A DNA stretch of 64,000 bases from Galerina marginata (lineage: Eukaryota > Basidiomycota > Agaricomycetes > Agaricales > Galerinaceae), in the NCBI GenBank assembly GCA_023014335.1, contig JAECYW010000001.1, forward strand, positions 2,480,001-2,544,000, in the 5' to 3' direction. The notes under the pieces were generated by a model, which was not told the origin of the DNA, ran no database searches, and was given only the letters and a program-made list of their open reading frames with translations. This document shows, piece after piece, positions 38,321-48,700 of this stretch. A program made the translations under genes and the position numbers. Within the stretch, counting starts at the first letter, position 1, and each line of letters opens with the position of its first letter.

Positions 38321-40460
38321 ATTGTGATAGACATTACAAAAAAAAAAATACATCCGATTCCCTGATGGATGACTTACCGCAGCATTTCGAAACGCAGACT
38401 ATTTTCCATTGATTTTCCAGATATCCTGACGGGGTGCCACCATCTGACGCTGAACATGTACCCTAATAGGCTGCGCGCCTTCACTTTTCGGCCGTCTTAG
38501 AAAGCATCATATGTCGGTAGGGCCCCGGCACCCGCGAAAAGTACTCTATAATGTATCTCTATTATATAGTTTTGGGTCGGGGGAGAGGCGGGGGAAATCT
38601 TCCAGTTTCGATATGTCCGGAATGACTTCAGAGTTTCGACAACCTGCCGGGCATTCGTGATCTGATGGAAACTTTCCTAGAGGAAAATGGCAGTGATTCT
38701 ACCCCTTCATTGTCGTTGACACTATACATAATTAGGATTAAGTCAAAAAAAAAAAAAAAACGGGTTAACGCATTTCTAAACTCACCTCTCGGAGGATTCA
38801 TAATCGTCACAGTTTACCACTCAGCCTACACCATTTATAACACTTCACATCTTACCAAGGACGATGAGAGCCTGTCTTAAAATCCGGACAAGTCAAAAGG
38901 TTGACAAGGTGCGTGGGCCGGTTTCAACTTGATATGAATACCTAAACAGGAGGAAGATTAACACTTACATGAATCTTGTAAGATTGAGAAGGTATCAATG
39001 CACGCGGAAGAGGCGATGTGGGTATTCATTGAAGCCGCATTGCATTGATAAGGCGAGAAATGCGAGATGAGATGGCGCGCTTTCCGGCATCCATAACGGC
39101 ATCGTTCGTCGCCACGACCGCAGCACTCATCTGTTTTTGTTTTCTTGTCGCCGGGTCAGGGCCTTCTTAAAGTTATACCCAGTCTGCACGGTTGTCTCGA
39201 CGACACAGACACGCGGCTTACTACGTCGATGTGCGGGTCGCATGTAAGTATCGCCCATATATGCACAGTGAGTTACTCGACGATGCAGGTACACCTAGCG
39301 CGAGTCAGCACGCGAGAGATGTTGCCCATAGCGGATGGCCGACCTTCATTCCTGTCCTTGCTGCGACATGTTGGGCACAGCATACCTAGCGTGTTCTGAT
39401 CCCCCCGCTCCCCAGAATTACGATTAGATATTGTTCTCGGCGCTCTGCACTCACTGAAACCGTCGAGGGACGCTTCGGGACGAATGGGACATGAAATTCG
39501 ATATACCTCCAGATTTACATTAACATCAGCGTACCGACACCGGGTTGAGCCCAGAACCAAGTGTAGAAAAGCAGTGGGAAAGAGGATATGGTGGTGGCTG
39601 AAGGAGGACATGATTTCCATTTATGGACTGATCGAAATGATCATGCGCGTCGGAGTTTAATGGATTGATACGCGTGCTTCAACCACATACCACCACCCTA
39701 AAACTCTATTGCTTTGCTGCCAACCAATGCGATCGTATTCCAGAGTGAAAAAATAGATCTACAATTCATGAGAGCAGGTCGAATGAACGGGAAAAAAACC
39801 TAAGGTCCTCGGGAGTAGTGATAGCCCCAGCGCTTATAGTTCCCCGGTCTGGGCTCATCCGTTGTAGACTAGGGTCCTGCGCCGATTCCCTGGAGCGTCA
39901 CGAATCCTTCAAAAGACTAGCACCCTAACTACCGGATCCAGCATTTCCGGTTATTTCCTGTTATTCTATCCATTATTCAAGGTCCTAACTATATGAATGA
40001 ACGATAGACAATCACTGCGTTTATATGTTCGCTGTTATACGCTCAACGCTTCCCACATGTCCAGCTCAACAATTTCTCAACAATTTACCGCGGCCACCTA
40101 ATAAGAAAATACGATCTCTTGTGGGCAACTCCAAGGATGACGTCTGACCCACTAAGGCGCATGGCTAATGTCCATAAAGCAATCAATCTTATTCCAGCAG
40201 TGGTAAATATCATGCAGCCTAGACTCGGATTACAGCTTGATGATTCTATCATCAAAGTAATCGGACATCATTTATAAAAATTTCACGACAATTCAAAGTA
40301 CTTAAATATACGAATACATGATGCTTCGTCGCATCAGAGATCAACCAATCAGGACGAACATACAATTTTGTGAACTGCAAAATAATGGGCTCAACCGAGT
40401 GCGGAAGCATGTTTCGAAGGATAAAACCGACCTTCTGAAAGTACCGCGGGGATATGTCAT
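38321..40460. other. Intergenic region
   Basis: About 2.1 kb with no convincing gene. It has a 16-nt A homopolymer at about 38745-38760 and short GC-rich stretches near 38520 and 39850. Confidence 0.35.
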
Positions 40461-41694
40461 CTAATCCACGTCCATCTTGGTCAAAGGTCGCGAAGGATCA
40501 TGATACACCACATCCCAGAATACAGGCATGTCGAAAAAATCCATCGGAAGATTTTCGTCATCGATATCGAATTCTGGCGTCTTCCACAACACCCATGGAC
40601 TACTGTATGACTTCCTACTCCAACGAACAGTTCCAAAGACCAGACTTTCTAGGTCGGGCATTAAAGCACCAGCCTTGATAATATGACTTCCCTGTTGCGC
40701 AAGGGCCTCGTCCTCCGCGATTACGAAAATGGGACAGAGAATGGACCAATTATTGAGGCTGAATCGACGTAAGTGAGGAAAGGCAGGAGGTGACTGCATA
40801 AAGTTCGCCGTTATTCCCTGATAAATTAGACGAACAGTGAATGTAACTCGAGTTCAGCATATACATTGAGAAACCACGTAATGCAGCTAGACTCACAAGA
40901 GCATTGGCACTGGGAATTTTAACCACAAGCGTTCGAAGATTTGGAAAAGCCGATCCGACGCGATTTAAATAGGTAACAATTTGCGCACCCATGCTATGTC
41001 GAAACACGAGTACCAGTTCACGAACCAAATGATTTGTATTCGATTCATCGGTGGCCATCTCGAGGAATAATGAGAACGAAGTTTCGGACATAGGAAGGGT
41101 AATGGAGAGGGAAGTGATCATACGGTGACGTACGACGTCCATCAGAGCAAGATCACCATGCAATGTTAATTGTTGTAAATTCGGAAGAACTTTGGACGAC
41201 GGTTCACCGCTCGAGTACCACTCGGGACGTATAATGGAATGTGACCTGAATTGATGAAGGAGGAAAAGCGACAAGTCCGAGCGAACGGTGAGATTGAGGT
41301 GACGCAGGTACACCATCTTTGGGATTGCGGCGCAGAGTAGGAAATATGTAAGGCCGACATCCATGTGCGAAGTCGCCATATACGACAATGCTCTCGCGTA
41401 TCGGCCGTAGTTTAACTTGGACTCAGCAATCGTCTTGAAAAATCTACGGGCTTCGTTTTCCGACACGGAGACCACCCGATAAAGCACCCTAGCCACAATG
41501 TCATGTAGCATCCAGCATGTTCGCATAAGGGACAAACCGTCCGAAAGACCGAGGTCCCGAACTATTTTATCCAAGAGCTCGTTCGCCAGAAGAGGTAGCA
41601 ACAAAGGGCGCATTCTCCTACAATAAAATATCAAAATCATATCCAACAAATGAGACGGAGAGACTCACATCGTCTGGTGACCTTGAAGAGACAT
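40461..41694 (-). CDS. F-box protein, paralogue 2
   Basis: Exon 1 from ATG 41694 (MSLQGHQT) splices in frame to MRMRPLLLPLLANELLDKI. The F-box-like motif is ANELLDKIVRDLGLSDGLSL then MRTCWMLHDIVARVLY. The LRR-like body includes YLRHLNLTVRSDLSLFLL, NLQQLTLHGDLALMDV and LRTLVVKIPSANAL. A GTGAGT intron after NAL joins to GITANFMQSPPAFPHLRRFS. The C-terminus ends HDPSRPLTKMDVD. About 380 aa. Likely SCF substrate adaptor. Aligns end to end with paralogue 1 (both have SPPxFPxL after the last intron), so they descend from one gene. TATATATA at 41746-41753 is 59 nt before the start. Confidence 0.72.
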
Positions 41695-41745
41695 GTGCGT
41701 ATGAAGAGGCGAAAGATAATAATCGACGTCTAACCAAGGTCGGCA

Positions 41746-41753
41746 TATATATA
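41746..41753 (-). promoter_or_regulatory. TATA box of F-box gene 2
   Basis: TATATATA, 59 nt upstream of ATG 41694; supports the short first exon. Confidence 0.5.
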
Positions 41754-42273
41754 ATATTCTTGTTACATCCAAAGTCAACATCGACATTGGTAATGGAATC
41801 TCATCATGGGGCAGCATCGTTCGAACTTTTTTCATTTCCACACTAACCTGAAGATGAGTCGGCCATCGGACTATTTACGCATATTTGCGCATATAGACGT
41901 ACCTTGAATCAGTACCGGAATCTCCGATCAATATTAAGTCATGATCATGAAAAGGGAATACCATATTCGCTCATGTCTTTGTGCGGCAGACCCATTCGCT
42001 TTTTTTATTCTACCGTCCTTCTAGAAAGTACGTATCATTTCCGTAAGTTTATCAAATATGAACAACCGCGACCAACTAATTGGATCAAAATGTGGGGAAA
42101 CACCGACGGTCTCTACAAATTTCGTTATTTTCGTAAAGGCCTAGTCATATGCATCCAGGCAGCCGTCGACGCCATCAGAACAACAACATCGACCGGAACA
42201 CATTTCCGACCATCTAGACAGTTAGGTAACATATCGGTCGACCATGGGATGGCATGACCTTGGACATATATGA

Positions 42274-42281
42274 TATATTTT
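42274..42281 (+). promoter_or_regulatory. TATA-like element of the R2-like gene
   Basis: TATATTTT (with TATATGA just before it), 49 nt upstream of ATG 42323. Confidence 0.5.
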
Positions 42282-42322
42282 TTCCGTGGTATGCATCGCG
42301 GAAGGGTTTTCTTTCGACCACC

Positions 42323-43539
42323 ATGACCAGCAAAGATTCTACTGAACTGCTTCTCGCTCCAGATTCTCGACGTTTCGTTATGTTTCCTTTACGCTTTCCT
42401 GCGGTATGATACGTTTAATGACGATTTTGATATTAATTGACGTAGACTGTGTCAAGCTGTGGGCTACATACAAGTATGCGACCACCCGTTTGTGGGTCGC
42501 GGAGAACGTCAACACCTCAATGGATCTGATTGACTGGCAGCAGAAACTGTCTACTTCCAATAAGAAAACGCTTACCGCGTGCTTAGTTTTCTTGTCCATA
42601 TCCCAGAATCCTCTTCAGGCGGACCTGATTAACCAACTATCGGGAAGAATAACGTCTCCGGAGGCGCGTTGCTGCTTCGGTTTTCAGTCAATGATGTGAG
42701 CTATTTCTGCATCGTGCAACAGCATGGAATACGAACGTTTAAAATTAGGGCCAATATTCACACAGAAGCATTGTCAAAGATTTTTTCCGCCTTGCGTTTC
42801 GATGACGGATCGAATATAGGGACGATTAAAGATATAATTGAACACCCCTCCACGAAGAAGAAGATTCGATGGGCATATTCTTGGTTCGAGTCTGGAGACG
42901 TACCCTTCTCGACCAAGCTATTCGCCTTGGCCGTTATAAAAGAATTATTCTCGGCACCGACATTTGCTACATTAGCCTGGCTGAAGAACGAACATATCAT
43001 GCCCGGGGTCAAATTCACATACGAAAAATTGTCCGGAGACAACGAATGGTTTGTCGATCTCGCTTGCCGACTTTTTCATTACATGCAGCATAAACCATCC
43101 CAAGACAACGTCGTCGCTATTATTCTGGAGGCCGTAGACATCGAGAAGAATTTCGTGATGGGTAGGTCTAACATCCGACATAAATCAATCAATCTGACGA
43201 GCATCAAAGATGTCCTCCAGCCAGAGAACTTGGGTATCAAGAAAGAAGACATAACGCAATATATCGAACATATAGCGGACGAATTACTATGCGCTGCCGG
43301 GTACTCCGTATTCTTTCAGTCATATAACCCAGTGAGTCTAAATACTATATTCTCGATCACATTTTATGGTAATTCTTATTCAGATCGCTTCCCAACAGTT
43401 TTCGTTTAGACCCTCTGCCCCCGCCAGCGTTAAAGTAACCCAGTTTATTGAAGAAGCGCGATACAGGACACATCCCACTTTCCCTAAGAGAGATACAGAG
43501 CGTGTTTTCACGCCCATAGACACTAAATCAGATTTTTGA
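42323..43539 (+). CDS. Ribonucleotide reductase small-subunit (R2) homologue lacking iron ligands
   Basis: Four exons (42323-42403, 42457-42695, 42749-43331, 43384-43539) join in frame to 352 aa, near normal R2 length. The R2 fold signature runs throughout: RRFVMFPLRF, LWATYKYATTRLWVAENVN, EARCCFGFQ, KKKIRWAYSWF, WLKNEHIMPGVKF, YIEHIADELLCAAGYSVF. Canonical R2 uses Asp, Glu, His, Glu, Glu, His as di-iron ligands and a Tyr radical. By alignment to remembered mouse R2, these positions read Gln77, Ala108, His111 (kept), Lys171, Asn205 and Phe208, and the Tyr is Leu115. It therefore cannot assemble the cofactor. The C-terminus ends VFTPIDTKSDF, resembling the R1-binding tail (FT...DF) of active R2. 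Yeast Rnr4 is a known ligand-less R2 that heterodimerises with Rnr2; a similar structural or inhibitory role is inferred. Confidence 0.85.
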
Positions 43540-43697
43540 ATATCCGTTCATCCTATTCCACTGTGTCGAACGGCGCTAAACAAAGCTAGCCTTTGAATAT
43601 ACAATGTCAGTAGATATGAATATCGTTTTACTTTTGTGTGACTACTATCTTCCAAAATAATCAAAGGCCGCCCATCAATACCTTCTATGAGACGGCT

Positions 43698-44000
43698 ATG
43701 AGAAATTACGAACCAGAATACACCGTTACGACATTTCCTCCTCAGAGAATCAACGGTTCATACCGCACCATCACCCACGGCGATAACTCTATCGTCCCAG
43801 GCCAACATACCACACCCAAGCTCAATCACCCACAATTAGTTGATACCAATTTCTTATTGATTCTAAAAGCGACCGGGATAATTTACATGCGGCAAGATTT
43901 CAAAACCGCCGAAAATGCGCCGCAAACCATGTTATTATGTACGGCACGCGCGCAAGTGCGCTCCTTCTTACAAAATTTACGGACTAATTTATTCACGTAG
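43698..44000 (+). CDS. Small hypothetical protein, about 100 aa
   Basis: From ATG 43698 (MRNYEPEYTVTTFPPQ) to TAG at 43998-44000. Contains LVDTNFLLILKATGIIYMRQ. The frame extends upstream to 43638 without an ATG, so a 5' exon may exist. No family recognised. Lies 160 bp after the R2-like gene on the same strand. Confidence 0.35.
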   Translation: MRNYEPEYTVTTFPPQRINGSYRTITHGDNSIVPGQHTTPKLNHPQLVDTNFLLILKATGIIYMRQDFKTAENAPQTMLLCTARAQVRSFLQNLRTNLFT

Positions 44001-44333
44001 TAACATCTAGGCACTAAAAAACAGAACCCTGACCGGACCAAGTGTCATAGTCACAGGCTCCATAGCATGCAGCCTGAAATGAAAGGCGGGTTTTTGATCC
44101 CTGGCTGGACATCTAAATCAGAACGTAGTTTAAAGCCACAGGGCAATAAGAAATTATGTAAATACCAGATCTACGGTCTACCAATGTGAATGCACGACCT
44201 CAATCGTTTGGAAATATTAGTGCGTAGGGCCGACTAGACCGGAATACGGATACGCTAATGAACATTAAATAAAGCAGCGGACTAGGGAATCATGAATGAT
44301 TAATGACATAACAATTCGAGAGGCGGGTTGGGG

Positions 44334-44340
44334 TATAAAA
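44334..44340 (+). promoter_or_regulatory. TATA box of the 44.4 kb gene
   Basis: TATAAAA, 50 nt upstream of ATG 44384. Confidence 0.6.
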
Positions 44341-44383
44341 GTCGCTCACCGCTTTCTTGGCAGAAAAAACCCGTTTCTCCTCC

Positions 44384-45110
44384 ATGACTTCTATGATTAC
44401 ACAGACGTTTTCGAATATTTCGAGTACCGATAATACCTGGTTTCTTGAGGTAAGAGGGAATATATTGAGACAGTGACTGACTGACGGGCATGTCCAGCAC
44501 CCACCGTCATTCGGAAATTACATCGTCAAGGAAGACACCACGAATACCCATGATACTCGCCTTTTCTCGCAGGCAGCATTATCGGTAAGTGACATCGGCA
44601 ATTCACAATCACCTCTAGAACATGAATCTGATCATATATATTATAGGGTAGCGCGGCAAAGCGCCAGTGTCTCATTCTTTCGACTGGGGGGTCGATGGAC
44701 TATATCTACATCGCTCCCCTTAACAATGATGTACACACCCTCGACGTTTCCAGGATTTTCCCCAATGGCGCGGTCAGCGTCCGAATCGCTTTCTTTCCCG
44801 GAACGTCACTGAAACTCAATTGCGATTGGAGGATTATAATGTCGAAAGGAATTCCAAGCGCTCCTCCCAATCTTGCATTAAAAAGTCTCTTCAACAAAGA
44901 CTGGTATGGAAACCTTGTCATCACGAAGTACGGAGAATCTGGCAACCCGGAAGACATACACCCTAAAGATAAAGACGCAGCCCTCCCCATTTTGAAAATG
45001 TAGGTGAGAATACAGTTTAAGATCGAACAAAAATTGACTCGACATATTAATAAATTAGGTGGCTGGACAACTTCGAGAATGTCCGAGCCAGTGTTCAACA
45101 GCGTTTGTGA
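44384..45110 (+). CDS. Conserved-type mushroom hypothetical protein
   Basis: Four exons: MTSMITQTFSNISSTDNTWF; then HPPSFGNYIVKEDTTNTHD; then GSAAKRQCLILSTGGSMDYI through NKDWYGNLVITKYGESGNP and EDIHPKDKDAALPILK; then MWLDNFENVRASVQQRL. All joins are in frame, about 170 aa. The block WYGNLVITKYG...EDI...WL resembles a family I have seen repeatedly in mushroom genomes, without known function. The TATA box is ideally placed. No frameshifts. Confidence 0.6.
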
Positions 45111-45400
45111 ATAGTCCTACCATTTTTGGAATTCCCATATGTGGATACGGTTACATGATATGGGCGGAACAAACTTCAAATGTCATTCTGCTTACATGTT
45201 TATTTGACAAACTGCTATCGACCTGAGATTTATGTAAAAGACAAAGAACAAAACAATGATTAAAGCGGCGACGACTGCCCGTTTCTTTCCTGTGCTATCC
45301 CTTCAAGATCCATCATACGTCTGTCGATCACTACAGTGGGGCTAAGGTAATCGTATCAGCATATTATCAGTTCAACAGTACCCATCAGTTACCGGTAAAC

Positions 45401-46532
45401 TTACACTCTGCGTAAAGGTCGAATTACCCGAATATCGGATCCACCTCCTGGTAAATCGCGCTCGATATCGATGACTTTGAACGGCAAAGCCAGATACTCT
45501 TGCTCGCGTTCGATATCGGACATGTGGAGCGGGCCTAGAATGAAAGGTTATCAACGTAAGTCGCCGCATGTATCGCATTCGGACCGTTGGCATTTTACTG
45601 ACTAGCGAGGGGAATAGCCCAAGAACGCCGATCAGTAATGGACCGGTGACCACAAAGACGCTGCAGTTCCTTCTTGTTCCTAACGCCAGTACTATCTCCG
45701 ACTATCTTGAATCCACGATCGCAATATTTTCGCCTCCAAAGAATATTCTTCTTGCTATTCTCATAGTCGTCCCTTACAACATAGGATTTCCGATCAACGA
45801 GGGTCGCTTTGGGGAATAAAGACACAGCGACCGTTGACGAAATAAAGTTCATCACTGCAGCTGTCATCAGAACAACGAAAGGATGTCGTCAGCGCCAAGT
45901 CTACATGCACAATTAACTTTATCATAGAACTTACTTGAATGGAACTCATATAAAATGTGAAGGATAGGATCAACACGCAAACCGATAACCTGAACATGGT
46001 TCTCGATGATTGTGCCATCCCAAGAAATCTCTCGTCGAATTAAGTTTATAACCGCCGTAATAGAGCTTCCCTTGCGCGATTTTGAAGCACTTGTAACCGG
46101 ATAAGTAAACTTATCGGGCCCCGCAAATCGTACTTGGCCATTGGGAATGGAACGATAGCCTTGTTTGTAGATCCAGTTCGCGACAGTCTTGACATTGGCG
46201 TGCAACACGTATATATCCATATCGCTTCCGGGATAGTAGGTCCTGTCAAAGAATTGAAGTGCCTGGGAGCCTGACACCAACGCGTCGCAGCGATTGAGAA
46301 GTCCTTGGAAAGCGGATGTATTGTGGAACCAAGGCCTGAAAGCACGGTGGAAGCTCCATGCGCGGACGACATAGACGTGAACAAGTGCACGAGTTGCCCA
46401 TGACACCTCTGATAAGAGTAAGATTTGCTGGATAGTGAGGAAGGAAAAAATTCGAAATATTAGGCGAACTGGGAGGCATGCAATGGCGCTAAAAAAGCCG
46501 ATGGCAACGGGAACGAATGGTGGACCATCCAT
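45401..46532 (-). CDS. F-box-like / nucleotidyltransferase-like fungal protein
   Basis: Three exons in frame, about 330 aa. The N-terminus is hydrophobic and F-box-like (LPVRLIFRIFSFLTIQQILL then LSEVSWATRALVHVYVV). The core carries VSGSQALQFFDRTYYPGSDM then DIYVL: a GS...(S)DxD arrangement like nucleotidyltransferase-fold proteins. Next come WIYKQGYRSIPNG and PILHILYEFHST/AVMNFISSTVAVSLFP, where the intron splits the FHS-T junction; this block is typical of a large mushroom-specific family. The last exon gives PLHMSDIEREQEYLALPFKV and ends IRPLRRV. Whether it transfers nucleotides is unknown; DxD is present, a third carboxylate was not identified. A TTTAAAAG at 46576-46583 lies about 50 nt before the start. 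Confidence 0.65.
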
Positions 46533-46575
46533 CGTTTATGTTCACTGGAATACGTGAAATTGAAAAACGCACGAC

Positions 46576-46583
46576 TTTTAAAG
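46576..46583 (-). promoter_or_regulatory. TATA-like element of the NTase-like gene
   Basis: TTTAAAAG on the minus strand, about 50 nt upstream of ATG 46532. Confidence 0.4.
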
Positions 46584-46868
46584 CTTCGTCCATCGACTGA
46601 GTATTGAGTTCGAACTTTGTGCGAGTAAATTATTCATGGTATTCATGGTAAAGAAGGCAAGGAACGGATGCATACGTGCGCAAACCCGTCAAAACTTAAC
46701 AATCGTCATCAAAAAACATTATCCGTAAACAAAGCCTTTCAAGGGCTTATACGACATAATCCGACCTACAGTCACATTTGATGAATCGCGATTTACGACG
46801 CGGACCTGCGCAACACAACCGTTCATTCATCGTACGATAGAACGGTATACGGGAACAAGGAAGATTCG

Positions 46869-46876
46869 TATAAAAG
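46869..46876 (+). promoter_or_regulatory. TATA box of the 46.9 kb gene
   Basis: TATAAAAG, 40 nt upstream of ATG 46909. Confidence 0.6.
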
Positions 46877-46908
46877 TGAGTAGTACACGATTCCATTTTT
46901 CATCCACA

Positions 46909-48229
46909 ATGGCCCACGCACAAGAGATACTAGACATATTAGCAACCTGGAAGCACAAACGATTTAGAGAAAGCGACATAACTCTCGGCGATGCTGCCAA
47001 GTCACTTACAACCGAACTCCCCCTTGTGGAAGCACGCCCGGGAACATCTTCGTCTCGATGGATTGTGCGTATAAACTGTTACTTGCCTCTGTATTTTCGA
47101 TAGTAATGCCGCTTCCAGTTCTTCAAGAAGGATACGAAAAAAGTAGCGGTACTGTCGTTTGTTGGTGTCTGGGCCTGGTCCTCGGATCTATGCACCGGGA
47201 ATTACGTTCCAGCTGGATACGACGCGCCTGACGGTCTAGCTGAAAGTCGAATGTAAGAATGCAGATTCAGAACCAATGCACGTTAACGAATTCGCTTGTA
47301 TCATATAGTCAGGATATCCCTTCCTATAGGTGCGAATTCACCTATGCCTTCGACACGACAACGGACCCATCCATTTGGGACCATGTTAGGGTAGGACCAA
47401 ATCCAATATGCATCCAATAACCGTCGATTCTGAATATTCACATCTATTTTCTGTCTACCTCAGTCTCTTGAAGGTCACGTAGTTTCTCAAAATGGATTCA
47501 ACAAATCTAACAAAGGGAGACGCAATTGGCAAAGCGTCAACAATCCTACAAGCCGTCAACGATATATCGTGGCTGCCAAAGTATTCGCCAGGCGAACGCC
47601 TCACAACTCTAAAGATGGCGGGGACTTCGCCTTGCCATACGAAATCCATCCGTGGTTAGCCGAAGCCATGGAAAACCATCCAGAAACTCTCCAAATCCCA
47701 AACCCGGATCGGCCCCGATATTACGACTATTCTGACTCGGACCGTATTCTGAGAAACCTTCACGATACTAATATACCCACCTTCAACCGCAATGACATTG
47801 TATTAATGACCTTCAAAATGGGATTCGTCATCGGGAACGACAGTTGGTACCCCGAAGTAGTGCCCATAGAATTCATTCGAGTAGGGAAGCTTCCCGAACA
47901 CTTGGTTTCATACACGGATCCCGCTATGTACCCCCCCTTGGATCCAGAATATGCGCCATTGGAATTGGGAATACCGGTTTCGGTCATCGACAGTAGGTGT
48001 TTCGTAAAACATACATAATCATCTCACATATATCCGTTATCAAATTTTAGAACCATGTCAACTTGGTAAAAGATCGGGCGATGCATCGGAATATTCGCCA
48101 CCGAATAAGAAACACCATACAGACGCGGAAGTTGATATGCTAGTCGATATTCCCGAGCAACCCCCGGACCAAGCCATACAGAGGATCAATAAAAATACCG
48201 ACCAGAGACGGAAAAAGGGGACCCACTGA
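46909..48229 (+). CDS. Mushroom-type hypothetical protein (FxxxDIVxxxFxxGFVIG family)
   Basis: Five exons joining in frame from MAHAQEILDILATWKHKRFR to NTDQRRKKGTH, about 350 aa. Order: a helical N-terminus; AVLSFVGVWAWSSDLCTGNY; DIPSYRCEFTYAFDTTTDPS; NWQSVNNPTSRQRYIVAAKV; then FNRNDIVLMTFKMGFVIGND followed by WYPEVVPIEFIRVGKLPEH. That last block resembles a recurrent family of unknown function in Agaricomycetes. The tail is basic and probably nuclear-localising (SPPNKKHH, QRRKKG). Divergent from the NTase-like gene, with 376 bp between the two start codons. Confidence 0.6.
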
Positions 48230-48659
48230 GAGAACGTCACCATAATCTCCAGCATTCTCCCACCTTCCACTTTCTCTGCTGCTGACTCGGTTCTTCAATA
48301 ACAGACTTAATAATTGGATCTAGTGTCTTTTGAGATCCATATCAGTTATCGCGTCTAGCCTTTTATCTTTTTTTTTTTTTTTGGCTTTTGAGCGTCACCT
48401 ATTTTGCTTTAACCAAATAAAAAAACCTATCCCAGCTGCCGAACCGTCATTCCATAATTGATGTCCACTATGTAATATACATATTATCAAAGGATGATAT
48501 ATGCATTCGTCAATGTCATCGGTATTGGAACAATGCAGGGCAATAAAGATTTCTGGTGACCGGTTAGGAGTGCGAGGGAGGACTCGTTTATATAAGATCC
48601 AGCCACAGCGCCAAAATTTTCAGAAAGTATCATCCTCTGGGAGAATAGTTCGCCGAACC

Positions 48660-48700
48660 GAGAACGCGAACTGCGAACCTCGAACCTCGAACCCTCGTCC
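48660..48700 (+). repeat. Degenerate CGAACCT-type tandem repeat
   Basis: Successive copies of a GCGAAC / CTCGAAC unit (about 7 nt) within roughly 40 bp. Confidence 0.45.

Noticed and set aside
38520..39910. Helitron 3' terminus or tRNA in short GC-rich stretches
   Set aside because: No hairpin followed by CTRR and no A/B-box pair could be confirmed by eye.
41904..42257. 117-codon plus-strand frame between F-box 2 and the R2-like gene
   Set aside because: It lacks a supported ATG, overlaps the divergent promoter zone and shows no motif; likely chance.
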